A stretch of DNA of 32,304 bases from positions 1-32,304 of the forward strand of contig CAYHOI010000013.1 in the NCBI GenBank assembly GCA_964358175.1, given 5' to 3'. Below the pieces are notes generated by a model that made no database searches, was not told the origin of the DNA, and worked only from the letters and a program-made list of their open reading frames with translations. Source of the stretch: CAYHOI01 sp964358175 (lineage in GTDB: Bacteria > Margulisbacteria > Riflemargulisbacteria > GWF2-35-9). Below are positions 9,472 to 17,900 of the stretch, piece by piece. A program made the translations under genes and the position numbers. Positions within the stretch are counted from its first letter, which is position 1; every line of letters begins with the position of its first letter.

Positions 9472-9912
9472 ATGAAGAAATTTTTACTGGTGCTCGTATT
9501 TATGCTCGGCGTCTGTTCTTGTGCGGATACGATAGGCTATATAGATTCACAGAAAATTCTTAAGGATTATAACAAGGCTATTACTGCTCAAGCTGATCTT
9601 GCCAAGAAGCAAAAGGCCTTTCAGGATTTGGTGCTGAGCAAGCAGCAGGAATTAGAAAAAGCCAAGGTGAGCAGCAAGAACGATGAAGAATTGATCCAGC
9701 TGAAGGAAGACTTTGAGGGACAGCTCGCTCCCAATCGTGACGAACTCATCGAGATGAATCGAAAGCTTTCTGCGGATATTGAGAAGGATATTTTGGAGGC
9801 CACTCGCAAAATTGCCAAACAACTTCGGGTAGATGTGGTACTAGACAAACAGGTTGTCTTGGTCGGCGGAATGGATTTGACCAGTCTTGTGTTAAGTAGT
9901 CTTAATAAATGA
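9472..9912 (+). CDS. skp: OmpH/Skp-family periplasmic chaperone
   Basis: Skp holds unfolded outer-membrane proteins in the periplasm for delivery to BamA. The protein is 146 residues, within the family's usual range. It opens with a signal peptide (MKKFLLVLVFMLGVCSCA, probable cleavage before DTIGYID). The diagnostic OmpH start IGYIDSQKILKDY follows, then a long charged coiled coil over ~30-115 forming the tentacles. The end is the typical KQVVLVGGMDLTSLVL. Two cysteines near the cleavage site raise lipoprotein processing as a possibility, but no clean lipobox is present. It starts 11 bases after bamA and overlaps lpxD by four bases (ATGA), so it is co-translated with lipid A synthesis. Confidence 0.92.
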   Translation: MKKFLLVLVFMLGVCSCADTIGYIDSQKILKDYNKAITAQADLAKKQKAFQDLVLSKQQELEKAKVSSKNDEELIQLKEDFEGQLAPNRDELIEMNRKLSADIEKDILEATRKIAKQLRVDVVLDKQVVLVGGMDLTSLVLSSLNK

Positions 9913-10877
9913 GACTATCCAAGATCGCTGTTGAAATTGGCGGTAGTCTTATCGGTTCTGATATTGAAGTGGAGAGCATTCGAAGCTTAGCGACCGCCAC
10001 TTCTCAGGATTTGACGATTGTATTTGATGAGGCTCATTTGAAGCAGGCAAAGACAAGCTCTGCCAAAGCGATGGTCAGCTTTACGAAGGATGTCGGCGTA
10101 GCCAATATTATCCTTGTATCGAATCCCCGAAAAATATTTGCCAAGTTATTATCTCTTTTTGAACAAAAAGATCGCCGAGTTGGGGTGTCAGAGTTTGTTG
10201 CTATTGCCAAAGATGTTGTCCTCGGGGAGCGACTTTATATCGAGGAATTTGTGAGAATTTCAGAGGGCTGTGTCATTGGCGATGATGTGCGAATTTACAG
10301 CGGAGTCAAAATTGGCAGGGGCGTCACGGTGGGAGAGGGTTCTGTTCTTTATCCGAATGTGGTTCTCTATGACCGCTCTCAAATTGGTCAAAGGTGCATC
10401 CTCCACGGGGGGTGTGTGATCGGGGCGGATGGATTTGGATTTGAGCCCAATGACAGGAAGGACTGGATCAAAGTTCCACAAATTTCTCGAGTGATCATAG
10501 AAGATGATGTGGAGATCGGAGCCAATAGCTGTGTTGATCGAGGAACCATTCAGGACACGATTATTGGGAAAGGGACCAAAATAGATAATCTGGTGCAAGT
10601 GGGGCATAATTCACAGATAGGTGAGCATAACGTTTTTTCGGCGATGGTCGCGATTGGAGGAAGTACCCTTGTGAAAACCCACACGATGTGGGGCGGGCAA
10701 TCCGGTGCCGTTGGTCATTTGACTGTGGGTAATGGGGTGACGGTGATGGGGCGAGCAGGTGTCACCAAGGATATTGCTGACAAAGAAACTGTGCAGGGGT
10801 TCCCGGCACAAGACTACAAGGCCGAGTGGCGTGAAAAAGCAATTTTACGCCGTCTGTCACGCAGGAAAGGCGAGTAA
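9909..10877 (+). CDS. lpxD: UDP-3-O-acylglucosamine N-acyltransferase LpxD
   Basis: LpxD adds the second acyl chain (from acyl-ACP) to UDP-3-O-acyl-glucosamine, the third step of lipid A synthesis, in the cytoplasm. The protein has 322 residues. The N-terminal ~95 residues match the LpxD nucleotide-binding domain. From ~100 it is a left-handed beta-helix of hexapeptide repeats (VIGDDVRIYSGVKIGRGVTV). The insertion GADGFGFEP (172-180) and the catalytic histidine region LVQVGHNSQIG (H233) are both present. The C-terminus is a short helical, basic tail (REKAILRRLSRRKGE). It overlaps skp by ATGA and precedes a small barrel gene and lpxC. lpxA and lpxB are not in the window. Confidence 0.95.
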   Translation: MRLSKIAVEIGGSLIGSDIEVESIRSLATATSQDLTIVFDEAHLKQAKTSSAKAMVSFTKDVGVANIILVSNPRKIFAKLLSLFEQKDRRVGVSEFVAIAKDVVLGERLYIEEFVRISEGCVIGDDVRIYSGVKIGRGVTVGEGSVLYPNVVLYDRSQIGQRCILHGGCVIGADGFGFEPNDRKDWIKVPQISRVIIEDDVEIGANSCVDRGTIQDTIIGKGTKIDNLVQVGHNSQIGEHNVFSAMVAIGGSTLVKTHTMWGGQSGAVGHLTVGNGVTVMGRAGVTKDIADKETVQGFPAQDYKAEWREKAILRRLSRRKGE

Positions 10878-10889
10878 AAGCATTTTGAA

Positions 10890-10895
10890 AAGGAG
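10890..10895 (+). promoter_or_regulatory. Ribosome-binding site fixing the start of the small barrel gene
   Basis: AAGGAG lies seven bases before the ATG at 10903. It selects that start over the in-frame ATG at 10759, which lies deep inside lpxD. Confidence 0.7.
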
Positions 10896-10902
10896 AATAA
10901 CT

Positions 10903-11565
10903 ATGAAGAGAATCATGCTAGTGTTTTTGTTTATTTCCGGTGGTGTATTTTGCTGGGCTGAACCTTCGCTGATGGGCGTGAATGGCCTTATCAATATGCC
11001 GACGGCATATTCTCTGGATTCCAAACAAGTGGATATTGGCCTTAATCTCATCAGCACCAGTGTTTCCGGAAATGCCAATTGGAAATACTACAGCAATATC
11101 GGGATATTTGAAGGTGTTGAGCTAGGCTTTCTGGGGAACAACTTAACCGAGGGAGTGTTTATCAATTTGAAATTTTTTATGGTTAGCGACAAGACCTCTC
11201 CCTCTCCGCTGAGGATTGCCGGAGGGTTTACCAACTTGTCCTCACGCAGTAAAACGGACTTATATCTGGTGCTGAGTAAAACATTTTCGAAGCAAGTGTC
11301 AGGACACTTTGGCTTTACCTCCAATGTCATGTCCAACAGTATCAAAGCCAATGTGATGTTCGGGATGGAAATGGGGTTGAGTCCTGAGCTGGTTCTTGTA
11401 TCGGATCTGATGGGAGCCGATACAAGCTGGGACTTAGCGGCGGGTGTTCGCTATAAATTGAGTCGTGAGTTCCAGGTGAATGCCTACGTGGACGATATTG
11501 GCAATAATACCGCCAACAAGGCCTCGCTCGTTGTTGGCGTGATGTGGCACGGTCCATTGCAGTAA
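10903..11565 (+). CDS. Small outer-membrane beta-barrel protein, possibly YjbH-like
   Basis: The predicted product is 220 residues. It begins with a clear signal peptide (MKRIMLVFLFISGGVFCWA) and continues as an amphipathic beta-strand pattern with many Gly, Asn and Ser residues and no helices that I can see, as in an outer-membrane barrel of about ten to twelve strands. The mature start GVNGLINMPTAYSLDSKQVD resembles the GLxxMPTA opening of YjbH-type exopolysaccharide-associated outer-membrane proteins, although the protein is far shorter than YjbH. It sits 25 bases after lpxD and one base before lpxC, in the middle of a lipid A pair, which suggests a structural or LPS-linked envelope role. 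The family link is tentative; the location and secretion are better supported than any function. Confidence 0.75.
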   Translation: MKRIMLVFLFISGGVFCWAEPSLMGVNGLINMPTAYSLDSKQVDIGLNLISTSVSGNANWKYYSNIGIFEGVELGFLGNNLTEGVFINLKFFMVSDKTSPSPLRIAGGFTNLSSRSKTDLYLVLSKTFSKQVSGHFGFTSNVMSNSIKANVMFGMEMGLSPELVLVSDLMGADTSWDLAAGVRYKLSREFQVNAYVDDIGNNTANKASLVVGVMWHGPLQ

Positions 11566-11566
11566 G

Positions 11567-12418
11567 ATGGGATATACACTCCGAAAGAGCATTGTTCTGG
11601 AGGGGATTGGGATCCATTCGGGTAAACGGGTCTGCTTGAAACTTCTGCCTTCGGCTAAGGGCGGGATTGTTTTTAGCGTTCCTTCCGAGCAGGCGACGAT
11701 TCCCCTCCGATTATCACGAGTGAACCCGCAGAATTTAGGAACAAACATTATTCAAGGGAAAACGGTGATTCGAACGATTGAACACGTGATGGCCGTACTT
11801 TGGGCATTCAAGCTGACTGATCTTGTTTTGGAAGTAGAGGGGGGGGAAATCCCCATTGTTGATGGAAGCGGGTTGCCCATATGGGAGGCCATTCGAACCG
11901 CAGGCCGACAACGAACGATGACAGATGCTAACGTGCTCGTCGTACGAAAACCGGTTTATCTTTTTGAGGGAGAGACTTTCTTGATCGCTTTTCCGGCAAA
12001 AAGTCTGAACATAACGTACACCATCAGTTTTCCACAAAACCCGATCAAAACGCAAACCATGCTTTTCAAGAAATCGTCAGACTTCGAATCGCAGATTCTT
12101 CGCGCAAGAACGTTTGGAAACGTAGAGGACGTAGAAGCTCTTCACGCCGCTGGTCGGGCACTTGGGGCTTCGATGGATAATGTGCTGGCCTACAACTCTT
12201 CTGGCTATGTGACACCGCCTCGCTTTGAGGATGAAGCGGTTCGCCACAAGATATTGGACTTGCTCGGTGATCTGTATGCGTCAGGGTATTTTGTTCAAGG
12301 GCGATTGATCGCTTACAAGACGAGTCATCGGTTTAATCATGTTTTTGTCAGGAAGTTGGTCTCGCAGTTTGCAGGCAAATTAAAATCGCCTGTTCACGAA
12401 GAGTACAAAAATCCGTAA
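11567..12418 (+). CDS. lpxC: UDP-3-O-acyl-N-acetylglucosamine deacetylase LpxC
   Basis: LpxC is the zinc enzyme for the committed step of lipid A synthesis. The 283-residue length is close to normal, slightly short at the C-terminus. Visible motifs are IEHVMAVL with the general base E72 and zinc ligand H73, VRHKILDLLGDL with zinc ligands H227 and D231, and SHRFNHVF, whose H254 corresponds to the catalytic histidine. The ARTFG segment near the substrate tunnel is present. It starts one base after the preceding stop codon, so translation is probably coupled. It is not fused to FabZ, unlike the LpxC-FabZ proteins of Bacteroidetes. It is the last gene of the envelope operon. Confidence 0.95.
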   Translation: MGYTLRKSIVLEGIGIHSGKRVCLKLLPSAKGGIVFSVPSEQATIPLRLSRVNPQNLGTNIIQGKTVIRTIEHVMAVLWAFKLTDLVLEVEGGEIPIVDGSGLPIWEAIRTAGRQRTMTDANVLVVRKPVYLFEGETFLIAFPAKSLNITYTISFPQNPIKTQTMLFKKSSDFESQILRARTFGNVEDVEALHAAGRALGASMDNVLAYNSSGYVTPPRFEDEAVRHKILDLLGDLYASGYFVQGRLIAYKTSHRFNHVFVRKLVSQFAGKLKSPVHEEYKNP

Positions 12419-12461
12419 ATCATTTTCGTTTTAGTCTGGAGCTTCCCCTATACGCCATGAT

Positions 12462-12504
12462 GATGGAATTGCGAGATAATGGATGGCCTGATTCATCGCT
12501 TTTT
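12462..12504 (+). terminator. Weak possible terminator after lpxC
   Basis: GATG(G)AAT at 12462-12469 can pair with ATTCATC at 12491-12497, with one bulged G and a long loop, and TTTTT follows at 12500-12504. The stem is AT-rich and the loop is large, so this is a weak candidate for the end of the envelope operon. The rest of the 12419-12650 gap is AT-rich with no gene or clear promoter that I can see. Confidence 0.22.
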
Positions 12505-12650
12505 ATGGATATATCGAAGATAAATAATCACAGAATTTCTTCTCCTGTATAGGTTTTTGCAATTTACCGAAATTGAATTTTTAAACAAATCAAAAATAGT
12601 GTGGGATTTTCCTTATTTAGAGCCGATAAATTAAATGGTTGAGAAAAAAT

Positions 12651-12657
12651 AAGGAGG
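12651..12657 (+). promoter_or_regulatory. Ribosome-binding site deciding the start of the orphan gene
   Basis: AAGGAGG is an almost perfect anti-16S match. The ATG at 12659 is too close to be used. The ATG at 12665, seven bases away, is at the ideal distance. Confidence 0.7.
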
Positions 12658-12664
12658 AATGAAA

Positions 12665-13198
12665 ATGGGAATGAAGAAGAAGGTAATCAGTGAGCCAAAA
12701 TTGAGCAGTGATATGAGGAATAAACTTGAAGAATTGAAAGTGATGAAACGTAAACTGAAAAGTTACAGTGATCCTCATTTTCAGAGGTATAAACAATCGC
12801 ATATTGATCTCGTTAAAACCGGTTTGCAGGAGAACATGCTCGTGGCACTTCTATCGATTAAACCAGATTTGTCGATAAGCCATACAGTAAAAAATGTTGG
12901 GGTGAAAATATATCAAGGAACCTTTGAGGACAGGAATGTGGATTCGCACAAAATTCAGAACCCTGAACAAGGCATGCCTTACTGTAAGGCTTGGGGAGAA
13001 GAGATTTTAAATGAAATGATTAGAGCCATTAATGAGATAGTTAATGATTCACCTTCACCTTCAGATTTAGTATCTAGTGTAGTCGATTTATTTATTGATG
13101 TAGCAAAGGAAGCAAGACTTTACGATGAGGTGAACGCTCGGCTGGGCGATAATCAACAAGTATGGGCGATTGACGAGTATATTCCAGTGAGCCAGTAA
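12665..13198 (+). CDS. Hypothetical protein, no recognised family
   Basis: The 177-residue product starts at 12665, chosen because of the strong ribosome-binding site seven bases upstream. It appears cytoplasmic, with no signal peptide or membrane segment. The N-terminus is highly basic and helical (MGMKKKVISEPKLSSDMRNK, then KVMKRKLKSY). A helical middle follows, then a short beta-like stretch (GVKIYQGTFEDRN). The C-terminal half holds long helices (EEILNEMIRAINEIV; SSVVDLFIDVAKEARLYDEV). Base composition and codon use look more AT-rich than in the flanking lpxC and mobB genes, so it may be recently acquired. It stands alone between two operons. I cannot assign a function. Confidence 0.7.
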   Translation: MGMKKKVISEPKLSSDMRNKLEELKVMKRKLKSYSDPHFQRYKQSHIDLVKTGLQENMLVALLSIKPDLSISHTVKNVGVKIYQGTFEDRNVDSHKIQNPEQGMPYCKAWGEEILNEMIRAINEIVNDSPSPSDLVSSVVDLFIDVAKEARLYDEVNARLGDNQQVWAIDEYIPVSQ

Positions 13199-13215
13199 TT
13201 CAACTGTTTCCCCGC

Positions 13216-13245
13216 TTGACGTTTTAGGGACTGTCTCCCTACTAT
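13216..13245 (+). promoter_or_regulatory. Promoter of mobB-moaA
   Basis: TTGACG (13216-13221) is followed after an 18-base spacer by TACTAT (13240-13245). These are five- and four-base matches to the sigma-70-type consensus. The predicted start near 13252 leaves a leader of about 15 bases before the mobB ATG at 13267. The same TTGAC box with an 18-base spacer appears in the tetR and corA promoters. Confidence 0.5.
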
Positions 13246-13266
13246 GCTCCAGGGATGTGACAGAAA

Positions 13267-13782
13267 ATGACGCCGCCGATTCTATCCATTGCAGGACACA
13301 GCAACAGCGGAAAAACCACGCTGATTGAGAGGCTTATTCCTGAGTTATCCCGCCTTGGATATCGCGTGGGGACGATTAAGCATGATGCGCACAATTTTGT
13401 GATGGATCACGAGGGCAAGGATACCTGGCGAATGAGTCAGGCTGGTGCACAGACAGTTGTGATTGCATCTGCGACTCAGATGGCGATGACCAGACGGCTG
13501 GACACGGAGGCAGGACTTGAAGAGATTGCGTCATGGTTGTTCAAAGATGTGGATATTATCATTGCTGAGGGCTATAAACGATCTGCCTATCCCAAGATTG
13601 AAGTGGTGAGGCATTCACCTGTCGTATGCGCAGAAGATCCGCAGGTGAAGGCACTGGTGGATAATCGTGAAGAGAACGCGCCAGATTATTTGTTTCCATT
13701 CCGGCATAAACTTGCGTGCTTTCGAATGACCGATTTGAGTGACATAACCGACTTTGTACTTCAACTGCTCATTCGAAAATGA
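13267..13782 (+). CDS. mobB: Molybdopterin-guanine dinucleotide biosynthesis adaptor MobB
   Basis: MobB is a GTP-binding accessory protein of molybdenum cofactor maturation, thought to assist MobA in attaching GMP to molybdopterin. The 171-residue protein is of normal size. Its P-loop is GHSNSGKTTL (residues 10-19), followed by the conserved VGTIKHDAHNFVMDHEGKDT and AGAQTVV segments. The Walker-B-like region is VDIIIAEGYKRSAYPKIEV. It starts a two-gene unit with moaA, which begins ten bases after its stop codon. MobA itself is not in the window. Confidence 0.93.
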   Translation: MTPPILSIAGHSNSGKTTLIERLIPELSRLGYRVGTIKHDAHNFVMDHEGKDTWRMSQAGAQTVVIASATQMAMTRRLDTEAGLEEIASWLFKDVDIIIAEGYKRSAYPKIEVVRHSPVVCAEDPQVKALVDNREENAPDYLFPFRHKLACFRMTDLSDITDFVLQLLIRK

Positions 13783-13792
13783 ACAAGGTCTC

Positions 13793-14773
13793 ATGACACT
13801 CGTTGACTCCTTTTCTCGTACCATCGATTATTTGCGTGTGTCCGTCACGGACCGGTGCAATTTCCGATGCCAATACTGTATGGACGAGGGTGGGGTGCCT
13901 CTCCTCGCTCACAACAATATCCTTCGCTATGAAGAAATCGAACAGGTGATCCGTTCTGCTGCCTCTCTGGGCATTACCAAAGTAAGAATAACAGGAGGCG
14001 AGCCATTAATTCGAAAAGACCTCGCCCCGTTTTTGGCCCGAGTTTCAAAAATTGTCGGTATTTCAGAGCTTGCGTTGACCACAAACGGAGCCTTGCTTTC
14101 AATTCATGCGCATTCGCTCAAACAAGCGGGTCTCTCGCGTATTAATGTGAGTTTGGATTCCCTTAAACGGGAAAGGTTTAAACACATTACCAATCAGGAC
14201 AACTTGGCTGATGTCTTGCGAGGGATTGAGGCCGCACAGGCAGAGGGATTTGAAACACTCAAAACCAATACCGTTTTAATGAAGGGACTCAATGAGGATG
14301 AAGTGCTTGATTTTGTAGAGTTTGGAATTCGACGTCGCATACAGGTTCGCTTTATTGAGCTGATGCCGACGAATAGTTCTCTGTTCTGGCAGGAAGATCG
14401 CGTGATGCGATCCGCAGACCTGATCCGACATATTCGCACCCGTTATGAGCTGGATCCCATCGTGGCGTCTAATAGAGGGCCAGCAGAGCAATATAAGGTG
14501 CGCGGGACAGACGCGATTATTGGCTTTATTAGTCCGATTAGCTGTAAATTTTGCATGAGTTGTAATCGGCTTCGGCTGACATCCGATGGGAAGCTGTTAA
14601 GCTGCTTGCATGGTGAGCCTGATGTCGACCTTCGTGCCTTGCTGCGAGACGGTATGTGTGACGACGAACTTTCCGAGCTGATCCGTTCGGTCGTCCGGTC
14701 CAAACCCCGAGAACATCGTCTTGAGAAGCGTGACTTCTCGGCGGAACATACGATGTCGCGAATCGGGGGGTAA
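13793..14773 (+). CDS. moaA: GTP 3',8-cyclase MoaA
   Basis: MoaA is the radical-SAM enzyme that, with MoaC, converts GTP to cyclic pyranopterin monophosphate, the first step of molybdenum cofactor synthesis. I use the ATG at 13793 (326 residues), just after an AAGG ribosome-binding site. The upstream in-frame ATG lies within mobB. The N-terminal radical-SAM cluster is CNFRCQYC (C22, C26, C29). The C-terminal [4Fe-4S] cluster uses C254, C257 and C271 (CxxCx13C). The protein ends in RIGG, the conserved Gly-Gly tail that reaches into the active site. ITGGEPLIRKD and the SLDSL strand are also present. No moaC, moaD, moaE or moeA gene is in view. Confidence 0.96.
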   Translation: MTLVDSFSRTIDYLRVSVTDRCNFRCQYCMDEGGVPLLAHNNILRYEEIEQVIRSAASLGITKVRITGGEPLIRKDLAPFLARVSKIVGISELALTTNGALLSIHAHSLKQAGLSRINVSLDSLKRERFKHITNQDNLADVLRGIEAAQAEGFETLKTNTVLMKGLNEDEVLDFVEFGIRRRIQVRFIELMPTNSSLFWQEDRVMRSADLIRHIRTRYELDPIVASNRGPAEQYKVRGTDAIIGFISPISCKFCMSCNRLRLTSDGKLLSCLHGEPDVDLRALLRDGMCDDELSELIRSVVRSKPREHRLEKRDFSAEHTMSRIGG

Positions 14774-14958
14774 ACGAAATTCTTTGCCGATAACTTGAGC
14801 TTGAAGCGTTGCTACAAAAGACAGGGGGGCAACATTCGTTGCAACTTTTCAGTTTTTCTGCCGATATATTAATAGAAGTCCTGCAAAAGGTATATGTATT
14901 GATCTGGAGACGGAGACTGGCTCCTAATCTATGGAGTGAGAGTATTAATAATGAAAAG

Positions 14959-14964
14959 AAGGAG
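14959..14964 (+). promoter_or_regulatory. Ribosome-binding site deciding the start of the dikinase-like gene
   Basis: AAGGAG lies six bases before the ATG at 14971. It supports that start over the in-frame ATG at 14809, whose extra 54 residues look non-coding. The 197 bases between moaA and this gene contain three GTTGC/GCAAC arms at 14808-14845 that can pair in alternative ways. Confidence 0.7.
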
Positions 14965-14970
14965 TTGTAT

Positions 14971-17900
14971 ATGTACAAGAAGATAATATCGGAAAGTTCG
15001 GATGCACATATCAACGGAGTAGCTTTAAAATTATTAGCCCTGTTTCAGACCTGTAGACCGATGATAGATATATCCTCGAAAGCAAGAAATAAAGGAATAG
15101 AAATAAACGCATTTATTAATGCATTTATTCAATGCATTTATTCAATTATAAAAAATCAAGACGAAGCAAGAAGAGTTGTCAATTGTATTCAGTCCCTTGA
15201 TGAAGAGTCCTTCTTCTATATGGGGCTATTATTTGATAATCTGCTATTTGATTTCTCCACGTATGAGGGTGCTCAGGTTGAGATGCTGATGACTACACTC
15301 AGAATATGCCAAATAAATAACCTTAAATCTTCTGAGCTTAAGTGGCCAGAAACTTGGACGAAGTCAGTTCCCAGAAAAATAGAATTTGAAAATATCGTAG
15401 ACCAAATTGAAGCCAAGATTACTAAACGTGATTTTGGATGGAATGGCTATTCTGCGGAATCATTTCAAGTGCTTTTTCTTATGAAACCGGAGGCCATCGG
15501 CAGTCTCATTAAATCTGCTAAAGGCAAGCATATTGATTTTTGCGACAAGGTTATCCATAAATTGTCCTTTGAGACCCTCAAGGCTATCGTGAGTGATGTC
15601 TTGGAACGGAATACGACCCTTAGCAACCGTGAGGATATGGAGTTGGATTCTCTTTTTTCTTATATGCTGAAGGGCGGAGATCTTTTCGAGAAATTATTTT
15701 TTGCCCTCCCGACTTCCATTCATCAGGCAAAACTGCTTATCCATATTGTGATGCCAATGATGGAAAATAAAAGAATCTATTCTGTAATTAGAGGAAAATG
15801 CCTGCTACAAAACATACTTTCTGAAGAAAAGAAGGAATATCTTCAAAACGTTTTAGCACATATCACATCCCCGGAAATCACAGCATACCTAAAATCAAAG
15901 TATTCGAATATATTCTTCACCTCTGAACAACCAAAACAGATAGCGATCGAAGACTCTCTTCGAGGCAACCTTCAGAATTGGGCTAATCGTGCGCACACAC
16001 TTCAACGAACAAAGTTATCGTCGGATTTCTCAGTTGATTATTGTAAAGAGATGACGAACAGTTTCGTAAAAGAGTTCAAGAATCAATTATCTGATGCTTT
16101 TGCAGGGCTCTGTGCTTCTCATGAGGATATTGCACAAGTCGTGATCTTATCATCGAAGGGCAGGCATAATAGCTTGACTGATTTACTCAAGAAATGTCCT
16201 CCCGGAACTGCTGAAAAGTTTGCGAGAGATGAACTGAATGCCCTTGGCAAGTATTCCGAAGAAGCGTTAACCACAAATATCTTTTCGGCTTACTTTCGTG
16301 AAAGTGGCGGTACCGGCGTAGAACTGCTAATGAAAGATCCGTCTGTTATTATGCGTTGGAGTGATGAAGAGAAAGCGAATTTCCTTAATCAAGTATATTT
16401 GCTAAGTGTCTACAAAGGAAGTGATGCTTCTTCACGGTATATCGATGCCCTGCGAGGGCTGTCGTTTGATCTGACAAAGGTGTTTGCGTCCACAAAAGTC
16501 TTTTTGGAAGAAAACGGGCTATTTCTCCAATTCATCTATAATAAAAATACAGATTTTCTAAGTTTCGGGTACCTTTCTTCCATTTTAAGGGATTCCTCTG
16601 GCAATAATTCCTGTAATAAGTTTATTGCTCACATTCAGAAGTTTAATCCAGTTATTGTTAGAATGGGATTTGCCCATTATTCACCTTTAGTATCGAAGTT
16701 GTTTTATGATTTCTTTAATGAATCGGAAAGGTCCAAAGCTTTAAAGGATATCTTCAACGCGAATACCCTCCTCGGGGAAATCATTTGTCTATCCAAACAC
16801 CATCATTCACGAACCAAAGAACTCATGAAAGATTGGTCAACAGAATTTTTGGCAGAGGTTCTAAATAGTACGATTTTTCATTTTCATCTCTGGGAAAATA
16901 AAGAAGCATTTCATGTGTTCATGACATATGACGCATGTACCCTCGTGAGGGTGCTTTCACTTATTACGGATGCTCAGTATTTTAGTAAAATGATAGTGAC
17001 CTTGAATAAAGAAACCATTCAGTCTATTTTTGAGCAGTACTTTATCATTGCTACGCGAATAAATGCACAAAGAGTCTACGACATTTCTATTCTCCAGAAG
17101 AACTTTGGAAGTGAGTATTTGTGCCCTGCGCCTACAAATCTGATTGAAGGAGTGAGTGCCTGTTCTCGTGATGTTATCGACTGGATAAAGGATAACCAGC
17201 TTTTGCCTTCATCCCTATTTAGTGCTGTTGCGGTCAATTGGCATGAATATCATCAGGGTGAAGGTCTGAAATGGCTTAATGAGGTGGATTGCGAAAATAG
17301 AGTCCGTCCATCCATGCTCTTCGATGGATTACAGAAGACTCTTCAATTGTTCATCACGGAACTGAGAAATAGCTTTCCAGAGAACGGCAAGGACTTTGAA
17401 AGTCAGATAAGTCCATTGTTGGATTCTCTTAAAAATTCGTTGTGTACAGAAAATATGAACTGGTTCGAATCTGCCAAAGCTTGGCATTTATTTTGGGAGG
17501 GAGTGGAAAAATATACAAATCGGCATGCCTATAGTGAATGCGGACAAATTTTCAAGACATCTAGTGTTCTTGAACAGTTGAGTCATGTTCATGTCCGGCT
17601 GAATCGCATTTTCTTACGTGCTGTTCCCCAAGAACTTTCTAAACATAAGCTGCTAAGTGGTGAAGTCATTCTTTATAATAAAAGCAGTCAACCTATTTGT
17701 ATAAGTGGACGAGTTCGAATTATTAATGATAATAATCCCTCGATGAGGGTGAATCTTAATGCGGTTCAAAAGACAGATATTGTTATTATCAATGAATACC
17801 CCTCTGAATATAGCGGTCTCCCAACACCCAAAGCCATCGTTTCGGGGCAGAAACTGGCCGAAGGCTCCCACGCCTATTTCAAGGCCGAGGGTGATGGCTG

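Noticed and set aside
14809..14970. 54-residue N-terminal extension of the dikinase-like protein
   Set aside because: A strong ribosome-binding site six bases before 14971 supports the shorter form. The extension is poorly protein-like and overlaps the hairpin arms.
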